Shown: positions 1-6,136 of the stretch, one piece after another
Layout: every line of letters begins with the position of its first letter
Position numbering within the stretch: the stretch's first letter is position 1
Assembly (NCBI GenBank): GCA_030688135.1
Contig: JAUYIW010000043.1
Location: forward strand, 1-6,795
From: Candidatus Uhrbacteria bacterium
Lineage (GTDB): Bacteria; Patescibacteriota; Patescibacteriia; UBA9934
Direction of reading: 5' to 3'
DNA length: 6,795 nt
The notes under the pieces: model-generated
What the model saw: the letters and a program-made list of their open reading frames with translations, nothing else
What the model was told of the DNA's origin: nothing
Database searches by the model: none
Translations under genes and position numbers: made by a program

Positions 1-131
1 TACCATTTCGACGAGTCTGTAGGTCGCGAGGAGAAATCTTTCGGAGATCTCAGCGAACCGCGAAAGATCTCTCGTCGTGGATTGCAAGCTCCTCGAGATG
101 GTGGGGTTCGAAAGATCTCTCACCCGACAGC
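1..131. repeat. Patch of short direct and inverted repeats at the left edge
   Basis: No coding region is supported here. The stretch is built from recurring short motifs. A 13-mer, CGAAAGATCTCTC, occurs at 61-73 and 109-121. TCGAGATGGT occurs at 93-102 and again at 149-158 inside the adjacent long repeat. GGTTCGA occurs at 105-111 and 146-152. GAGATCT (44-50) can pair with AGATCTC (65-71) across a 14-nt loop, and GGTG (100-103) with CACC (121-124). The pattern suggests a structured or tandemly decayed intergenic repeat that continues the 132-240 repeat outward. Its function is unknown. Confidence 0.5.
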
Positions 132-240
132 AGAAAGTTAAATCTGGTTCGAGATGGTAGAGAGCAAGATATCCGCTGTTTTTACCGGTTGAGCTAACCT
201 TTGGCCTCTATGCATTTTCCACCTAAATTGCGTATGATCC
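132..240 (-). repeat. Left copy of a ~109-bp inverted repeat
   Basis: The reverse complement of this segment aligns without gaps to 6687-6795 with 9 mismatches in 109 positions (about 92% identity). Seven of the nine differences are transitions. The inner boundary is sharp at GGATCAT; beyond it the two flanks do not match. The outer boundary cannot be seen because the right copy runs off the window. Inside is a small GGTT-AGCTC-AACC hairpin motif and a D-arm-like string (TTAGCTCAACCGGTA), but no full tRNA fold. It lies about 95 bp downstream of the secF stop. It could be a dispersed intergenic repeat, a tRNA-derived element or a contig-end repeat. Confidence 0.85.
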
Positions 241-277
241 AAATGGCGTATATCAATATTCAATTTATTCGTATATC

Positions 278-322
278 AAAAAACAAGAACTCTATTGGGA
301 CTGCCAAGCTAGCTCTTGTTTT
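278..322 (-). terminator. Probable Rho-independent terminator of the secDF operon
   Basis: Read on the minus strand, 322-311 (AAAACAAGAGCT) pairs with 291-280 (AGTTCTTGTTTT) over 12 positions with one G-U pair, around a 19-nt loop. A run of six T (283-278) overlaps the 3' end of the stem. It lies 12 nt past the secF stop codon, where an operon terminator is expected. The stem is AT-rich and the loop long, so it is not an ideal terminator. T-rich sequence also follows on the plus side, so it may act in both directions. Confidence 0.6.
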
Positions 323-334
323 AAATCTTTATTT

Positions 335-1237
335 CTACCGATTATACTTCCACTTCTCCCAGGTAACTAACAGTGGGCTTGCTAAGAAAATTGATGAATA
401 TGCACCTGCAACGATTCCAATCATAAGCGCAAGAATAAACTCGCGTGTGGTTTCACCGCCGAATAACAGAATCGCAAGTAGCACAAGCAATGTTGTAAGT
501 GATGTATTTATTGATCGCGCAAAGCTTTGCAAAACACTACGGTTCACAATTTGACCAAACGAAACATCGCTATGTCTATTGCTAATCAAGTTCTCTCGGG
601 TTCGATCGAACACAACAATTGTGTCGTTAATAGAGTATCCAAGAATTGTTAACATTGCTGCTACAAAAGCAGTGTCTATTTGAAATCCCATGAAATGCCC
701 AAGTGCTGCAAAAATTCCAAGCGGTATTAGTACGTCATGAAGCGCTGCTACAATGGTAAGAATTCCATATTTCCAAGAAGCGATTGGCTTAGTTACTTTT
801 CGAAATGCCCAAGCAACATAGACAGCAATCAAAGTTAAAAGCAATATTACGGCAAAAAGAGACTTGCTCTTTAGCTCCTCCCCAATAACAGGTCCAACAG
901 CATCGTAACGAAGCTCCTCGATTGCCCCATAACGTTCACCAAGACCAGCGATAACCAAATCGTGCTCTTCTATACTCAAAGGTGCAAATCTAAGTAAAAA
1001 CTCATTCTCGCCACTCTCTTGAACTACTGCATCAAAGCCAATTTCGCTCATAGCTCCCCTAACCTCTCCAGTGGAAAGATTTTGTTCCATTGCAACTTCT
1101 AGTAAACTTCCGCCGGTAAAATCAATTCCAAGGTTCAGGCCAAATACAATAATGCTTACAATAGATGCTACAACAAGTACTCCGGAAATTGCGAACCAGA
1201 GTTTTGATAGTTTAATTACGTCAAATTTATCTTTCAT
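335..1237 (-). CDS. secF: Protein translocase subunit SecF
   Basis: Membrane subunit of the SecDF accessory complex, which uses the proton-motive force to pull translocated proteins through SecYEG on the outer face of the membrane. The 300-residue product has family hallmarks in order: TM1 (about 13-34), GIDFTGG at 38-43, VGPVIGEEL at 114-122, a membrane block from about 126 with ALHDV at 165-169, the long LTILGYSINDTIVVFDRTREN signature at 196-216, NTSLTTLL at 244-251, and a final helix with GAYSSIFLASPLL. Length is normal. The ATG at 1235-1237 is preferred; an in-frame TTG at 1244-1246 would add three residues. Neither has a visible Shine-Dalgarno. It lies 72 nt downstream of secD on the same strand and is presumably co-transcribed. 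It appears intact. Confidence 0.97.
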   Translation of the reverse strand: MKDKFDVIKLSKLWFAISGVLVVASIVSIIVFGLNLGIDFTGGSLLEVAMEQNLSTGEVRGAMSEIGFDAVVQESGENEFLLRFAPLSIEEHDLVIAGLGERYGAIEELRYDAVGPVIGEELKSKSLFAVILLLTLIAVYVAWAFRKVTKPIASWKYGILTIVAALHDVLIPLGIFAALGHFMGFQIDTAFVAAMLTILGYSINDTIVVFDRTRENLISNRHSDVSFGQIVNRSVLQSFARSINTSLTTLLVLLAILLFGGETTREFILALMIGIVAGAYSSIFLASPLLVTWEKWKYNR

Positions 1238-1309
1238 ATGTTTCAAGGAGTAAGTATATAGTAGTCAGAATCTAGAATTTAGTATACGGGCAATGTACCC
1301 GACTACTAG

Positions 1310-3334
1310 CTACTTAATACTGTCTACTTTTTTCGAGCCTCCATACAGCCACTTGTGTCTTAGGAACTTCAATCCACGTGCCCAATGCAATAACAAGCGA
1401 GTAACTATGATTGCTGTTAGCATTGATACAAGAATTCCAAGCGCAAGTGTTAGCGCAAAGCCTTTAATAAAGCTTGTGCTCATTGTGAACAATACCACTG
1501 CTGCAATAAGCGTTGTAAGGTTGCCGTCACGAATTGACGTCCACGCTCGGCGGAATCCTTCGTCAATTGCAGTTGGTAAATCGCGTCCGCTGTTTAGTTC
1601 TTCCTTTAGCCGTTCAAAAATCAGAACATTGGCGTCCACAGCCATTCCAAGCGATAAAATGAAACCTGCAATACCGGCAAGAGTTATAGTTACGCCAAGC
1701 CATCTATAAAGTGCAAGGTTAAGCGTAGCGTAAACACACAATGCTATTACAGCAAGTAATCCGCTCAATCGGTAATAAAGAATCATAAACGTGGCAACTA
1801 GCAAGAAGCCAATTAAAGCTGCGTTGATACTACGCTGAAGTGACGCTGCGCCAAGAGATGGTCCAACGGTCTGCTGGCTTAGAAGCTCGACTGGCACTGG
1901 AAGTGCGCCTGCATTTAAACGTTGTGCTAATAACTTTGCCTCTTCAATTGTAAAGCTTCCTGTAATCGTGGCCTTACCTCCGTAAATAACGTCTTGCACA
2001 ACAGGTGTTGAGATCGGTTCGCCATCGAGGAATATTCCAATCACTTTACCAACCTGTTCTGCTGTAAGAGCCTCAAATATGTCAGCACCCTCTGTATTGA
2101 AGTTCAACTGTACATAAGGAACTCCAGTATTGTTATCAAACGCTACTGCAGCGCTTTCTACCTGTTTTCCGGAAAGCTCTGTATTTTCCCACATTGCTGA
2201 GGCCAAAATATCGCTTAGAGTTGTCCACTCAAGCTCAACGTGAGCCAATTCATACTCAGGAACTTTTCTTGAGTCCGAGCGATAAATAATATGATATCCA
2301 AATTCAGTTTCAACAACTTCTGATATAGCTCCGTCTTCCATGGCGTACAGTGCACTTTCAAAGCTATCTACCATCATGCCAGGCGATATCCAGTCAAGGT
2401 ATCCCGCGCTGGACGCGCTTGAATCTTCTGATTTTAATGTAGCGACTTCGCCAAAGTTCTCCGCAGTTACCTCGTCTCTTATTTCTCTCGCCAATAATTC
2501 AGCCTCTGCCTTGGAACGATCAGAATCGCAACGTTCAGAATCAACGTGACAAATTAAAATATGTGATGCTTCGACTTCTTCTCTATCTTGCTCGGAAAGA
2601 TAATTTACAATATGCAAACTTGAATCAGACTCGTATACGCCATCAATAACTCCAGGTTTGAGTTTATCTGATTCGATTTGCTGAACAAGACTACCAAAAA
2701 TATAATTTTCAGCATCAACAAAGCCAACATATCCACCGTCAGCTTTTGTATTATCATTAACTGAGTATTCGGTTGCAAGCGTTGCAAAATCTTCACCAGC
2801 AAGCGCTCGGTCAAGAACTTCAACCGAAAGGGCTTTTTCTATTTCCTGCGCAACAGTAATTTCTGCCTGCTGTTCTTCTGTTGCTTCTTCCTGGATTTCT
2901 TCAGACGGAAGCTTAAACTCTAAAATTGGAGTCTCACCAATTTCTGCAATCGCTTCTCCAATATCAAATACTCCTGCCAACTCAACGATAATTCTGTAAT
3001 GACCATCGGTTACAGTAGTCTGTACTAATGGCTCTCCAACGCCAAATGCGTTTACTCGACGCTCAATAACATCACGCACGCCTTCAAGTGCACTTCCGCG
3101 ATCCTCTGCGAAGATACTTGACATGTCGGCTTCGTAAAGAAGTTGTGCACCGCCCTGAAGATCAAGGCCAAGTCTAAATCCTTCATCGTTAAACTTTGGA
3201 CCAAAACCAATTTTATCAATTGCCCCGTTCCAAGTGCCAGGAAATGCAGTAGAAGCTGTTAGCACAAAAACAATAACGACGGCAAGAATACCGACGTGTA
3301 AATTCCAGCGCTTTCGGCCAGTTTTTCTTTTCAT
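1310..3334 (-). CDS. secD: Protein translocase subunit SecD with embedded parvulin-like PPIase insert
   Basis: SecD partners SecF in proton-driven late steps of Sec export. Of 674 residues, the canonical parts are TM1 (about 13-30), GLDLQGGAQLLYE (56-68), VIERRVNAFGVGEP (89-102), the P1 base (about 388-480) ending QRLNAGALPVP, GPSLGAASL (491-499), five helices (about 503-648) with GMAVDANVLIFER (563-575), and a basic tail. Between about 145 and 365 lies an insert absent from standard SecD. Residues ~252-355 look like a parvulin (PpiC/SurA/PrsA) domain: ASHIL with H258, MxxxF at 321-325, and a terminal FGYHII with H348. Residues ~165-247 resemble a second, degenerate parvulin half (DFATLATEYS, DGGYVGF, then HIVNYL) lacking the first-His strand. 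Both would lie outside the membrane. ATG start at 3332-3334 has only a weak purine run (AGAAG) upstream. Identity as SecD is certain; PPIase activity is inference. Confidence 0.97.
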   Translation of the reverse strand: MKRKTGRKRWNLHVGILAVVIVFVLTASTAFPGTWNGAIDKIGFGPKFNDEGFRLGLDLQGGAQLLYEADMSSIFAEDRGSALEGVRDVIERRVNAFGVGEPLVQTTVTDGHYRIIVELAGVFDIGEAIAEIGETPILEFKLPSEEIQEEATEEQQAEITVAQEIEKALSVEVLDRALAGEDFATLATEYSVNDNTKADGGYVGFVDAENYIFGSLVQQIESDKLKPGVIDGVYESDSSLHIVNYLSEQDREEVEASHILICHVDSERCDSDRSKAEAELLAREIRDEVTAENFGEVATLKSEDSSASSAGYLDWISPGMMVDSFESALYAMEDGAISEVVETEFGYHIIYRSDSRKVPEYELAHVELEWTTLSDILASAMWENTELSGKQVESAAVAFDNNTGVPYVQLNFNTEGADIFEALTAEQVGKVIGIFLDGEPISTPVVQDVIYGGKATITGSFTIEEAKLLAQRLNAGALPVPVELLSQQTVGPSLGAASLQRSINAALIGFLLVATFMILYYRLSGLLAVIALCVYATLNLALYRWLGVTITLAGIAGFILSLGMAVDANVLIFERLKEELNSGRDLPTAIDEGFRRAWTSIRDGNLTTLIAAVVLFTMSTSFIKGFALTLALGILVSMLTAIIVTRLLLHWARGLKFLRHKWLYGGSKKVDSIK

Positions 3335-3431
3335 AGTGTTTTTCTTCTTTACGACCCTCCCCCGGACGATAAAGGCCTGTTACCAAATTTACGCAGCAGA
3401 GCCAATAATCAATAATATTCAAAGTGGCCCT

Positions 3432-3460
3432 ATTTTATATAATTTGCTCAATTTAGGCAA
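3432..3460 (-). promoter_or_regulatory. Sigma-70-type promoter for secDF
   Basis: On the minus strand, TTGCCT (3460-3455; 4/6 to TTGACA) is followed after exactly 17 nt by TAAAAT (3437-3432; 5/6 to TATAAT). A start near 3425 would give a leader of about 90 nt. In that leader, 3374-3370/3368-3367 can pair with 3353-3347, leaving a GGAGGG (3360-3355) in the loop. This purine block is about 21 nt from the AUG, too far for a normal Shine-Dalgarno, so its role is unclear. Confidence 0.6.
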
Positions 3461-3576
3461 GTGGATAGTTAGTGGTATAGGAAACCTCCATCAGTAACTG
3501 AGCTATAAAGTGGTTAAAGCTTACTATGTGGCTCAAAAATCGTTATGATCACGAATCTATGTTCTATTGATTTAAT

Positions 3577-3607
3577 TTGACAAAACCTGCTAATTCTGGC
3601 CTAATAC
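3577..3607 (+). promoter_or_regulatory. Candidate promoter for the HD hydrolase gene
   Basis: A perfect TTGACA (3577-3582) is followed after 19 nt by TAATAC (3602-3607), a weak match (3/6) to the -10 consensus. The predicted start near 3613 would leave a short leader of about 25 nt carrying the GGAG. The perfect -35 and good position favour it; the -10 and long spacer count against. The rest of the 3335-3638 intergenic stretch is AT-rich and shows only the divergent secD promoter. Confidence 0.45.
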
Positions 3608-3628
3608 AAACTTCCCGCCACCCCCACC

Positions 3629-3632
3629 GGAG
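3629..3632 (+). promoter_or_regulatory. Shine-Dalgarno (GGAG) fixing a GTG start
   Basis: GGAG lies 6 nt before the GTG at 3639, an ideal spacing. This selects GTG over the in-frame ATG 15 codons downstream (Met16 at 3684), which has no such site. It is the only strong Shine-Dalgarno in the window. Confidence 0.7.
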
Positions 3633-3638
3633 AAAGCA

Positions 3639-4214
3639 GTGAGAAACCCGCCAGCAGACACCTCCCAACTCATCAACCGCCTCATGAGTACGACTGATCC
3701 TGTCTACCCAGGACTTTCGAAAGCAATTCTGTTTGCAATACGTGCTTACGGAAGCGTAAAAAGACTCGACGGCTCAACCTACCTCGGTCACGCCCTCAGA
3801 GTCGCGCTCATCATTGCTGAAGAACTTGGCAATGCAAGTGAAGACGCATTGATACTTGCACTTCTCCATGACTCCATGGAAGAATCCAATACAACGTTCA
3901 TGGACATCTCCCGTGAATTTGGCCCTATTATGGCATCGTACGTGGCTATACTTTCGAAAGATCAAGTAACGCCCGAAGAGGCCATTGGGCAGGATCTGCT
4001 CCATATTCCGTCGTTGAAGGGAATGGCTCTTCCAGTTCGTCAAGTACGTCTTGCCGATCGACTCGACAACATGCGAAGCGTCTCAGACCTACCAGATGAG
4101 CATCGCAGTCAAATCGTTACCTACTTGCGACGTTCCCTACCTGTTGTGCTGGAACTGGCGCAGCACACGAACCCATGGTTTGTAGAAGCTATTTCGAGCA
4201 CTAGCCTCGAGTAG
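3639..4214 (+). CDS. Stand-alone HD-domain hydrolase of the RelA/SpoT type (likely small alarmone hydrolase)
   Basis: The 191-residue protein matches the HD hydrolase domain of RelA/SpoT and MESH1-like small alarmone hydrolases, which remove the 3'-pyrophosphate from (p)ppGpp in a Mn-dependent reaction. Visible motifs: YLGHALRVA with H51, ALLHDSMEES with H77-D78 and E81-E82, and VRLADRLDNMR with D140 and N144. The metal ligands are all present. The usual HDxxED reads HDxxEE, a conservative change. No synthetase, TGS or ACT domain follows, so this is hydrolase-only. The start is GTG with GGAG 6 nt upstream. It has its own predicted promoter, is divergent from secD, and ends 10 nt before a strong terminator, so it is probably monocistronic. 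Substrate is inferred from the family; another nucleotide is possible. No synthetase partner lies in this window. Confidence 0.85.
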   Translation: MRNPPADTSQLINRLMSTTDPVYPGLSKAILFAIRAYGSVKRLDGSTYLGHALRVALIIAEELGNASEDALILALLHDSMEESNTTFMDISREFGPIMASYVAILSKDQVTPEEAIGQDLLHIPSLKGMALPVRQVRLADRLDNMRSVSDLPDEHRSQIVTYLRRSLPVVLELAQHTNPWFVEAISSTSLE

Positions 4215-4224
4215 CCAGTGCCTT

Positions 4225-4257
4225 ACCGACGCCCTCTCCTGGCGTCGGTCTTTTTTT
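4225..4257 (+). terminator. Strong Rho-independent terminator after the HD gene
   Basis: ACCGACGCC (4225-4233) pairs perfectly with GGCGTCGGT (4241-4249) around a 7-nt loop, followed by C and seven T (4251-4257). This is a classic intrinsic terminator 10 nt past the HD stop codon. It is one-directional, with no T run on the minus side. The remaining gap to maf (4258-4310) is AT-rich and shows no clear terminator for the convergent minus-strand cluster. Confidence 0.93.
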
Positions 4258-4310
4258 AAGTCTTACGGAAATAAAAAATACACTCTAAAAACATCGAATT
4301 TACTTTTTCG

Positions 4311-4877
4311 TTAAACTACAAGTTCCATCAATCTACGAGTTAACGCAAGCGGCATTCCGCTTGTTGAATCAAACGTTCCCTCCATCTGAGTTACAAAATC
4401 TGAAAGCGGTTTGTCTTCAACGCGCATTGCGCCAGCGCAAGCCAAAATGCGTCCATCTTCTATTGCCTGCTCAATCGCTTCTGCAGATATTTGTTTAAAA
4501 TAAATATTCGATACGTCTATTCCTTCTGCACGCTTACCGGTTTCGGTGTTCACTACTACTAATCCGTTGATTATTTCGAGTGGCATTCCATGATATTCAC
4601 TGAGCCATTGTCGAGCCTGCTCTGGCGATTCTGGTTTTTCGCGAATTTCTCCGTTCCAAACCGTAACCTGGTCTGCTGTAACTAAAATCGCAGGATCTAT
4701 TATCTTTGAAAGTATGGCATCAGCCTTTGCATGTGCCAGCTTTAGAACCAGTTTGCGCGGATCACTATCGCGAATTACTTTTTCGTCAATGTCTGCTGTT
4801 AAAACATCAAACTCAACTTCGGCCTCTTCGAAAACAAGCTGACGTGACCTTGACCCAGATCCTAATATAATCTTCAT
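4311..4877 (-). CDS. maf: Maf-family nucleotide pyrophosphatase
   Basis: Maf proteins hydrolyse non-canonical or modified nucleoside triphosphates to monophosphates, a cytoplasmic housecleaning activity; some subfamilies act on dTTP/UTP or m7GTP. The 188 residues show the Maf pattern in order: N-terminal LGSGSRSRQ (5-13; the usual form is SASPRR), D31-E32, K51, the catalytic-acid motif ADQV with D69, EKP at 80-82, an AGAMRVED block, then MEGTFDSTSGMPLALTRRLM near the end. Length is typical. It is last in the minus-strand cluster. Its ATG is 15 nt past the transposase UGA, in the same frame, and just 9 nt beyond a 20-bp palindrome. No convincing Shine-Dalgarno is visible, so it is probably translated by coupling or reinitiation. 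The exact substrate cannot be read from sequence. Confidence 0.9.
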   Translation of the reverse strand: MKIILGSGSRSRQLVFEEAEVEFDVLTADIDEKVIRDSDPRKLVLKLAHAKADAILSKIIDPAILVTADQVTVWNGEIREKPESPEQARQWLSEYHGMPLEIINGLVVVNTETGKRAEGIDVSNIYFKQISAEAIEQAIEDGRILACAGAMRVEDKPLSDFVTQMEGTFDSTSGMPLALTRRLMELVV

Positions 4878-4886
4878 AAAATTTCG

Positions 4887-4937
4887 TGTCCGTCACTCGG
4901 TGACGGGCATTTTTGGTCCGTCACCGAGTGACGGACA
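4887..4937. repeat. REP-like palindrome copy A (20-bp perfect stem)
   Basis: TGTCCGTCACTCGGTGACGG (4887-4906) is the exact reverse complement of 4918-4937, with an 11-nt loop (GCATTTTTGGT). Each arm is itself a 7-bp hairpin, CCGTCAC-TCG-GTGACGG, so the whole resembles two opposed REP units. The core 4890-4934 (45 nt) is identical to 5631-5675. It overlaps the 3' end of the transposase gene, giving its last 14 codons and the UGA at 4893-4895, and lies immediately upstream of maf. Confidence 0.95.
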
Positions 4938-5621
4938 GTCTGGCGGAAGATATGGCATAGTATTTCTGCCAGCCCACTCGCGCAAATATTTTTCGTAATT
5001 TGACACATCCTGCAACTCATCGAGTAAATCCTGTCTTTCTACAACCGGTAAAAGCTGCTCTCTTCCCATGTAAGTATGATGGCTTGACCACCTATACGAA
5101 TCTATAAATTCCATCGCCTCTTCCCAGTTATCTACTAAGCCATTTCTCCATTTTGGATCTATCTCATCCAGAGCATTTAAATGAATATAACGTGGCACAT
5201 GGTAGTAATGGGCCTCGTTTTTTACATGCACTACCTTATATGCACCCTCAAATAGACTGCCTGTTCTCTTATGACGCAGGTTGAAATACTTCGCGTAACC
5301 CATACCTAGTCCGTGAAGAAAATGCGATACGCCACCATCTTGCACTTGACGCAAAAAAATATGAAAGTGGTTGGGTATCAAGCAGTAACTAAGTATGTCT
5401 ACCAAAGGCTCACGATCCAGCTGAAGAATTTCATGAGCAGAAAGTTTAAGAGTTCGGTCTACTTCTCGTCCTGAGCGATGTTTATGATTTGAGTCGTTGA
5501 ACAAATACATAGATTCAAAAAATCGCCGATAGTCCATTTCGTCCATGAAAATTCTACGTAAATCTACTCCACGGTTGTACACATGATAGTAGCCATCGTT
5601 ATAAAAGCATATTTTTCGCAT
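4893..5621 (-). CDS. IS200-like Y1 transposase, REP-associated (RayT-like)
   Basis: A 242-residue HUH-superfamily single-strand DNA nuclease/transposase. Visible motifs: N-terminal YYHVYNRGV (11-19), the metal-binding HUH motif in YCLIPNHFHIFLRQ (H85, H87), YAKYFNLRHKRTGSLFEGAYK (109-129), and RYIHLNA (144-150) whose Y145 aligns with the catalytic Tyr of the E. coli RayT (YIYINP). All catalytic residues are present, so it looks active; LFEGAYK has Ala where relatives usually have Arg. The family mobilises or processes REP palindromes. The final SLGDGPKMPVTE tail and stop come from palindrome A and are shared with the unrelated upstream Nudix protein, so they are not part of the transposase fold. 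The ATG at 5619-5621 is only 2 nt past palindrome B, leaving no free ribosome-binding site; translation is probably coupled to the upstream gene. Confidence 0.92.
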   Translation of the reverse strand: MRKICFYNDGYYHVYNRGVDLRRIFMDEMDYRRFFESMYLFNDSNHKHRSGREVDRTLKLSAHEILQLDREPLVDILSYCLIPNHFHIFLRQVQDGGVSHFLHGLGMGYAKYFNLRHKRTGSLFEGAYKVVHVKNEAHYYHVPRYIHLNALDEIDPKWRNGLVDNWEEAMEFIDSYRWSSHHTYMGREQLLPVVERQDLLDELQDVSNYEKYLREWAGRNTMPYLPPDCPSLGDGPKMPVTE

Positions 5622-5623
5622 AC

Positions 5624-5682
5624 AATCCGCCCGTCACTCGGTGACGGGCATTTTTGGTCCGTCACCGAGTGACGGGCGGATT
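5624..5682. repeat. REP-like palindrome copy B (24-bp perfect stem)
   Basis: Bases 5624-5647 are the exact reverse complement of 5659-5682, with the same 11-nt loop as copy A. Core 5631-5675 is identical to 4890-4934. Outside the core the two copies differ, yet pairing is kept in both: copy A has TGT/ACA where copy B has CGC/GCG. In copy B the stem continues four pairs further through AATC/GATT. It encodes the C-terminal tail and UGA (5634-5636) of the Nudix gene and abuts the transposase start. Confidence 0.95.
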
Positions 5683-6134
5683 AAATCTTTCACTAACTCA
5701 AAATGAGATTGAAGCATTGAGTGTCCAGGCTCAGGAAATTCGCCTGGCAAAAACCAACCAATTTCGTCGATCTTATCTGGCTCGCCAATATCAACCTGCG
5801 AAGGATCAACCAACACTAAATGCAAAAGCGCGATCCAATGGGTTTTCACACCATTGTTGTCGCGTAAAACATTTTCAGCACAAACAAAATCAACGCATGT
5901 TGGATCTACACAATACTCCTCTTTCACCTCACGCCGAATTGCACCCTCCCAATCCTCGCCATGCTCCATTGAGCCTCCTCCACAATCCCAACGACCCTGC
6001 TCATCGCGACATGCCTGCGCACGCCTGTGTAGCAAAACTCGTCCTGCACCATCATGACAAAAAAATACAACACAGACCCCAATATAATCTTCGCCACGCT
6101 TGGCATCTACTTTTTTATAAATCTCGTCTTGCAT
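5634..6134 (-). CDS. MutT-like Nudix hydrolase with palindrome-encoded tail
   Basis: A 166-residue cytoplasmic Nudix-fold pyrophosphohydrolase. The Nudix box spans 54-76: G54, E60, then REVKEEYCV (68-76), with the metal-binding R-E-x-x-E-E intact and the usual Gly replaced by Cys75. Upstream, GRVLLHRRAQACRDEQGRWDCGGGSMEHGE fits MutT/NUDT relatives that act on nucleoside diphosphate derivatives; the exact substrate cannot be told. The natural fold seems to end near FELVKDLI (about 152); the remaining RPSLGDGPKMPVTE is encoded by palindrome B. The ATG at 6132-6134 is 2 nt past the stop of the first Nudix gene, so both are clearly one operon. No strong Shine-Dalgarno is visible, suggesting coupling. 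The downstream transposase begins 12 nt past the UGA, in frame. Confidence 0.88.
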   Translation of the reverse strand: MQDEIYKKVDAKRGEDYIGVCVVFFCHDGAGRVLLHRRAQACRDEQGRWDCGGGSMEHGEDWEGAIRREVKEEYCVDPTCVDFVCAENVLRDNNGVKTHWIALLHLVLVDPSQVDIGEPDKIDEIGWFLPGEFPEPGHSMLQSHFELVKDLIRPSLGDGPKMPVTE

Positions 6135-6136
6135 AG

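Larger units (their letters stand above)
4887..5682 (-). mobile_element. Putative REP/RAYT module: Y1 transposase between two matching palindromes
   Basis: The ~0.8-kb segment is one transposase gene bracketed by palindromes A and B, which share a 45-nt identical core. IS200/IS605-type and REP-associated transposases recognise imperfect or paired hairpins as single-stranded DNA, so palindromes touching both ends of the gene suggest they are its substrates. No clear guide tetranucleotide such as GTAG was seen at the hairpin feet, and no target duplication is expected for this family. It sits inside the Nudix-maf operon, in the same frame as both neighbours. It may be an inserted element or a domesticated transposase with its repeats. 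Confidence 0.7.

Noticed and set aside
201..554. 117-residue open frame on the plus strand
   Set aside because: It starts in the repeat and runs antisense into secF, with no Shine-Dalgarno and no recognisable domain. secF is certain in the overlapping part.
1238..1309. Structured element between secD and secF (GTAGTC 1261-1266 with GACTAC 1301-1306, GGG/CCC inside)
   Set aside because: Pairs are short and separated by a large asymmetric bulge. Not distinguishable from chance in an AT-rich spacer.
3216..3422. 68-residue minus-strand open frame overlapping the secD start
   Set aside because: It overlaps the clear SecD N-terminus in another frame and shows no domain; the GGAGGG near it does not fit its start.
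4887..4937. Palindrome A as an intrinsic terminator
   Set aside because: The T-run is in the loop on the plus strand and the 3' flank on the minus strand (GAAATTTTA) has only four T after a gap. It would also cut off maf in its own operon.
4893..5636. UGA recoding (selenocysteine with the palindrome as SECIS, or UGA read as glycine)
   Set aside because: A bacterial SECIS lies just downstream of the UGA, but here the UGA is in the 3' arm of the hairpin. No other gene in the window has an in-frame UGA, so UGA is a normal stop.
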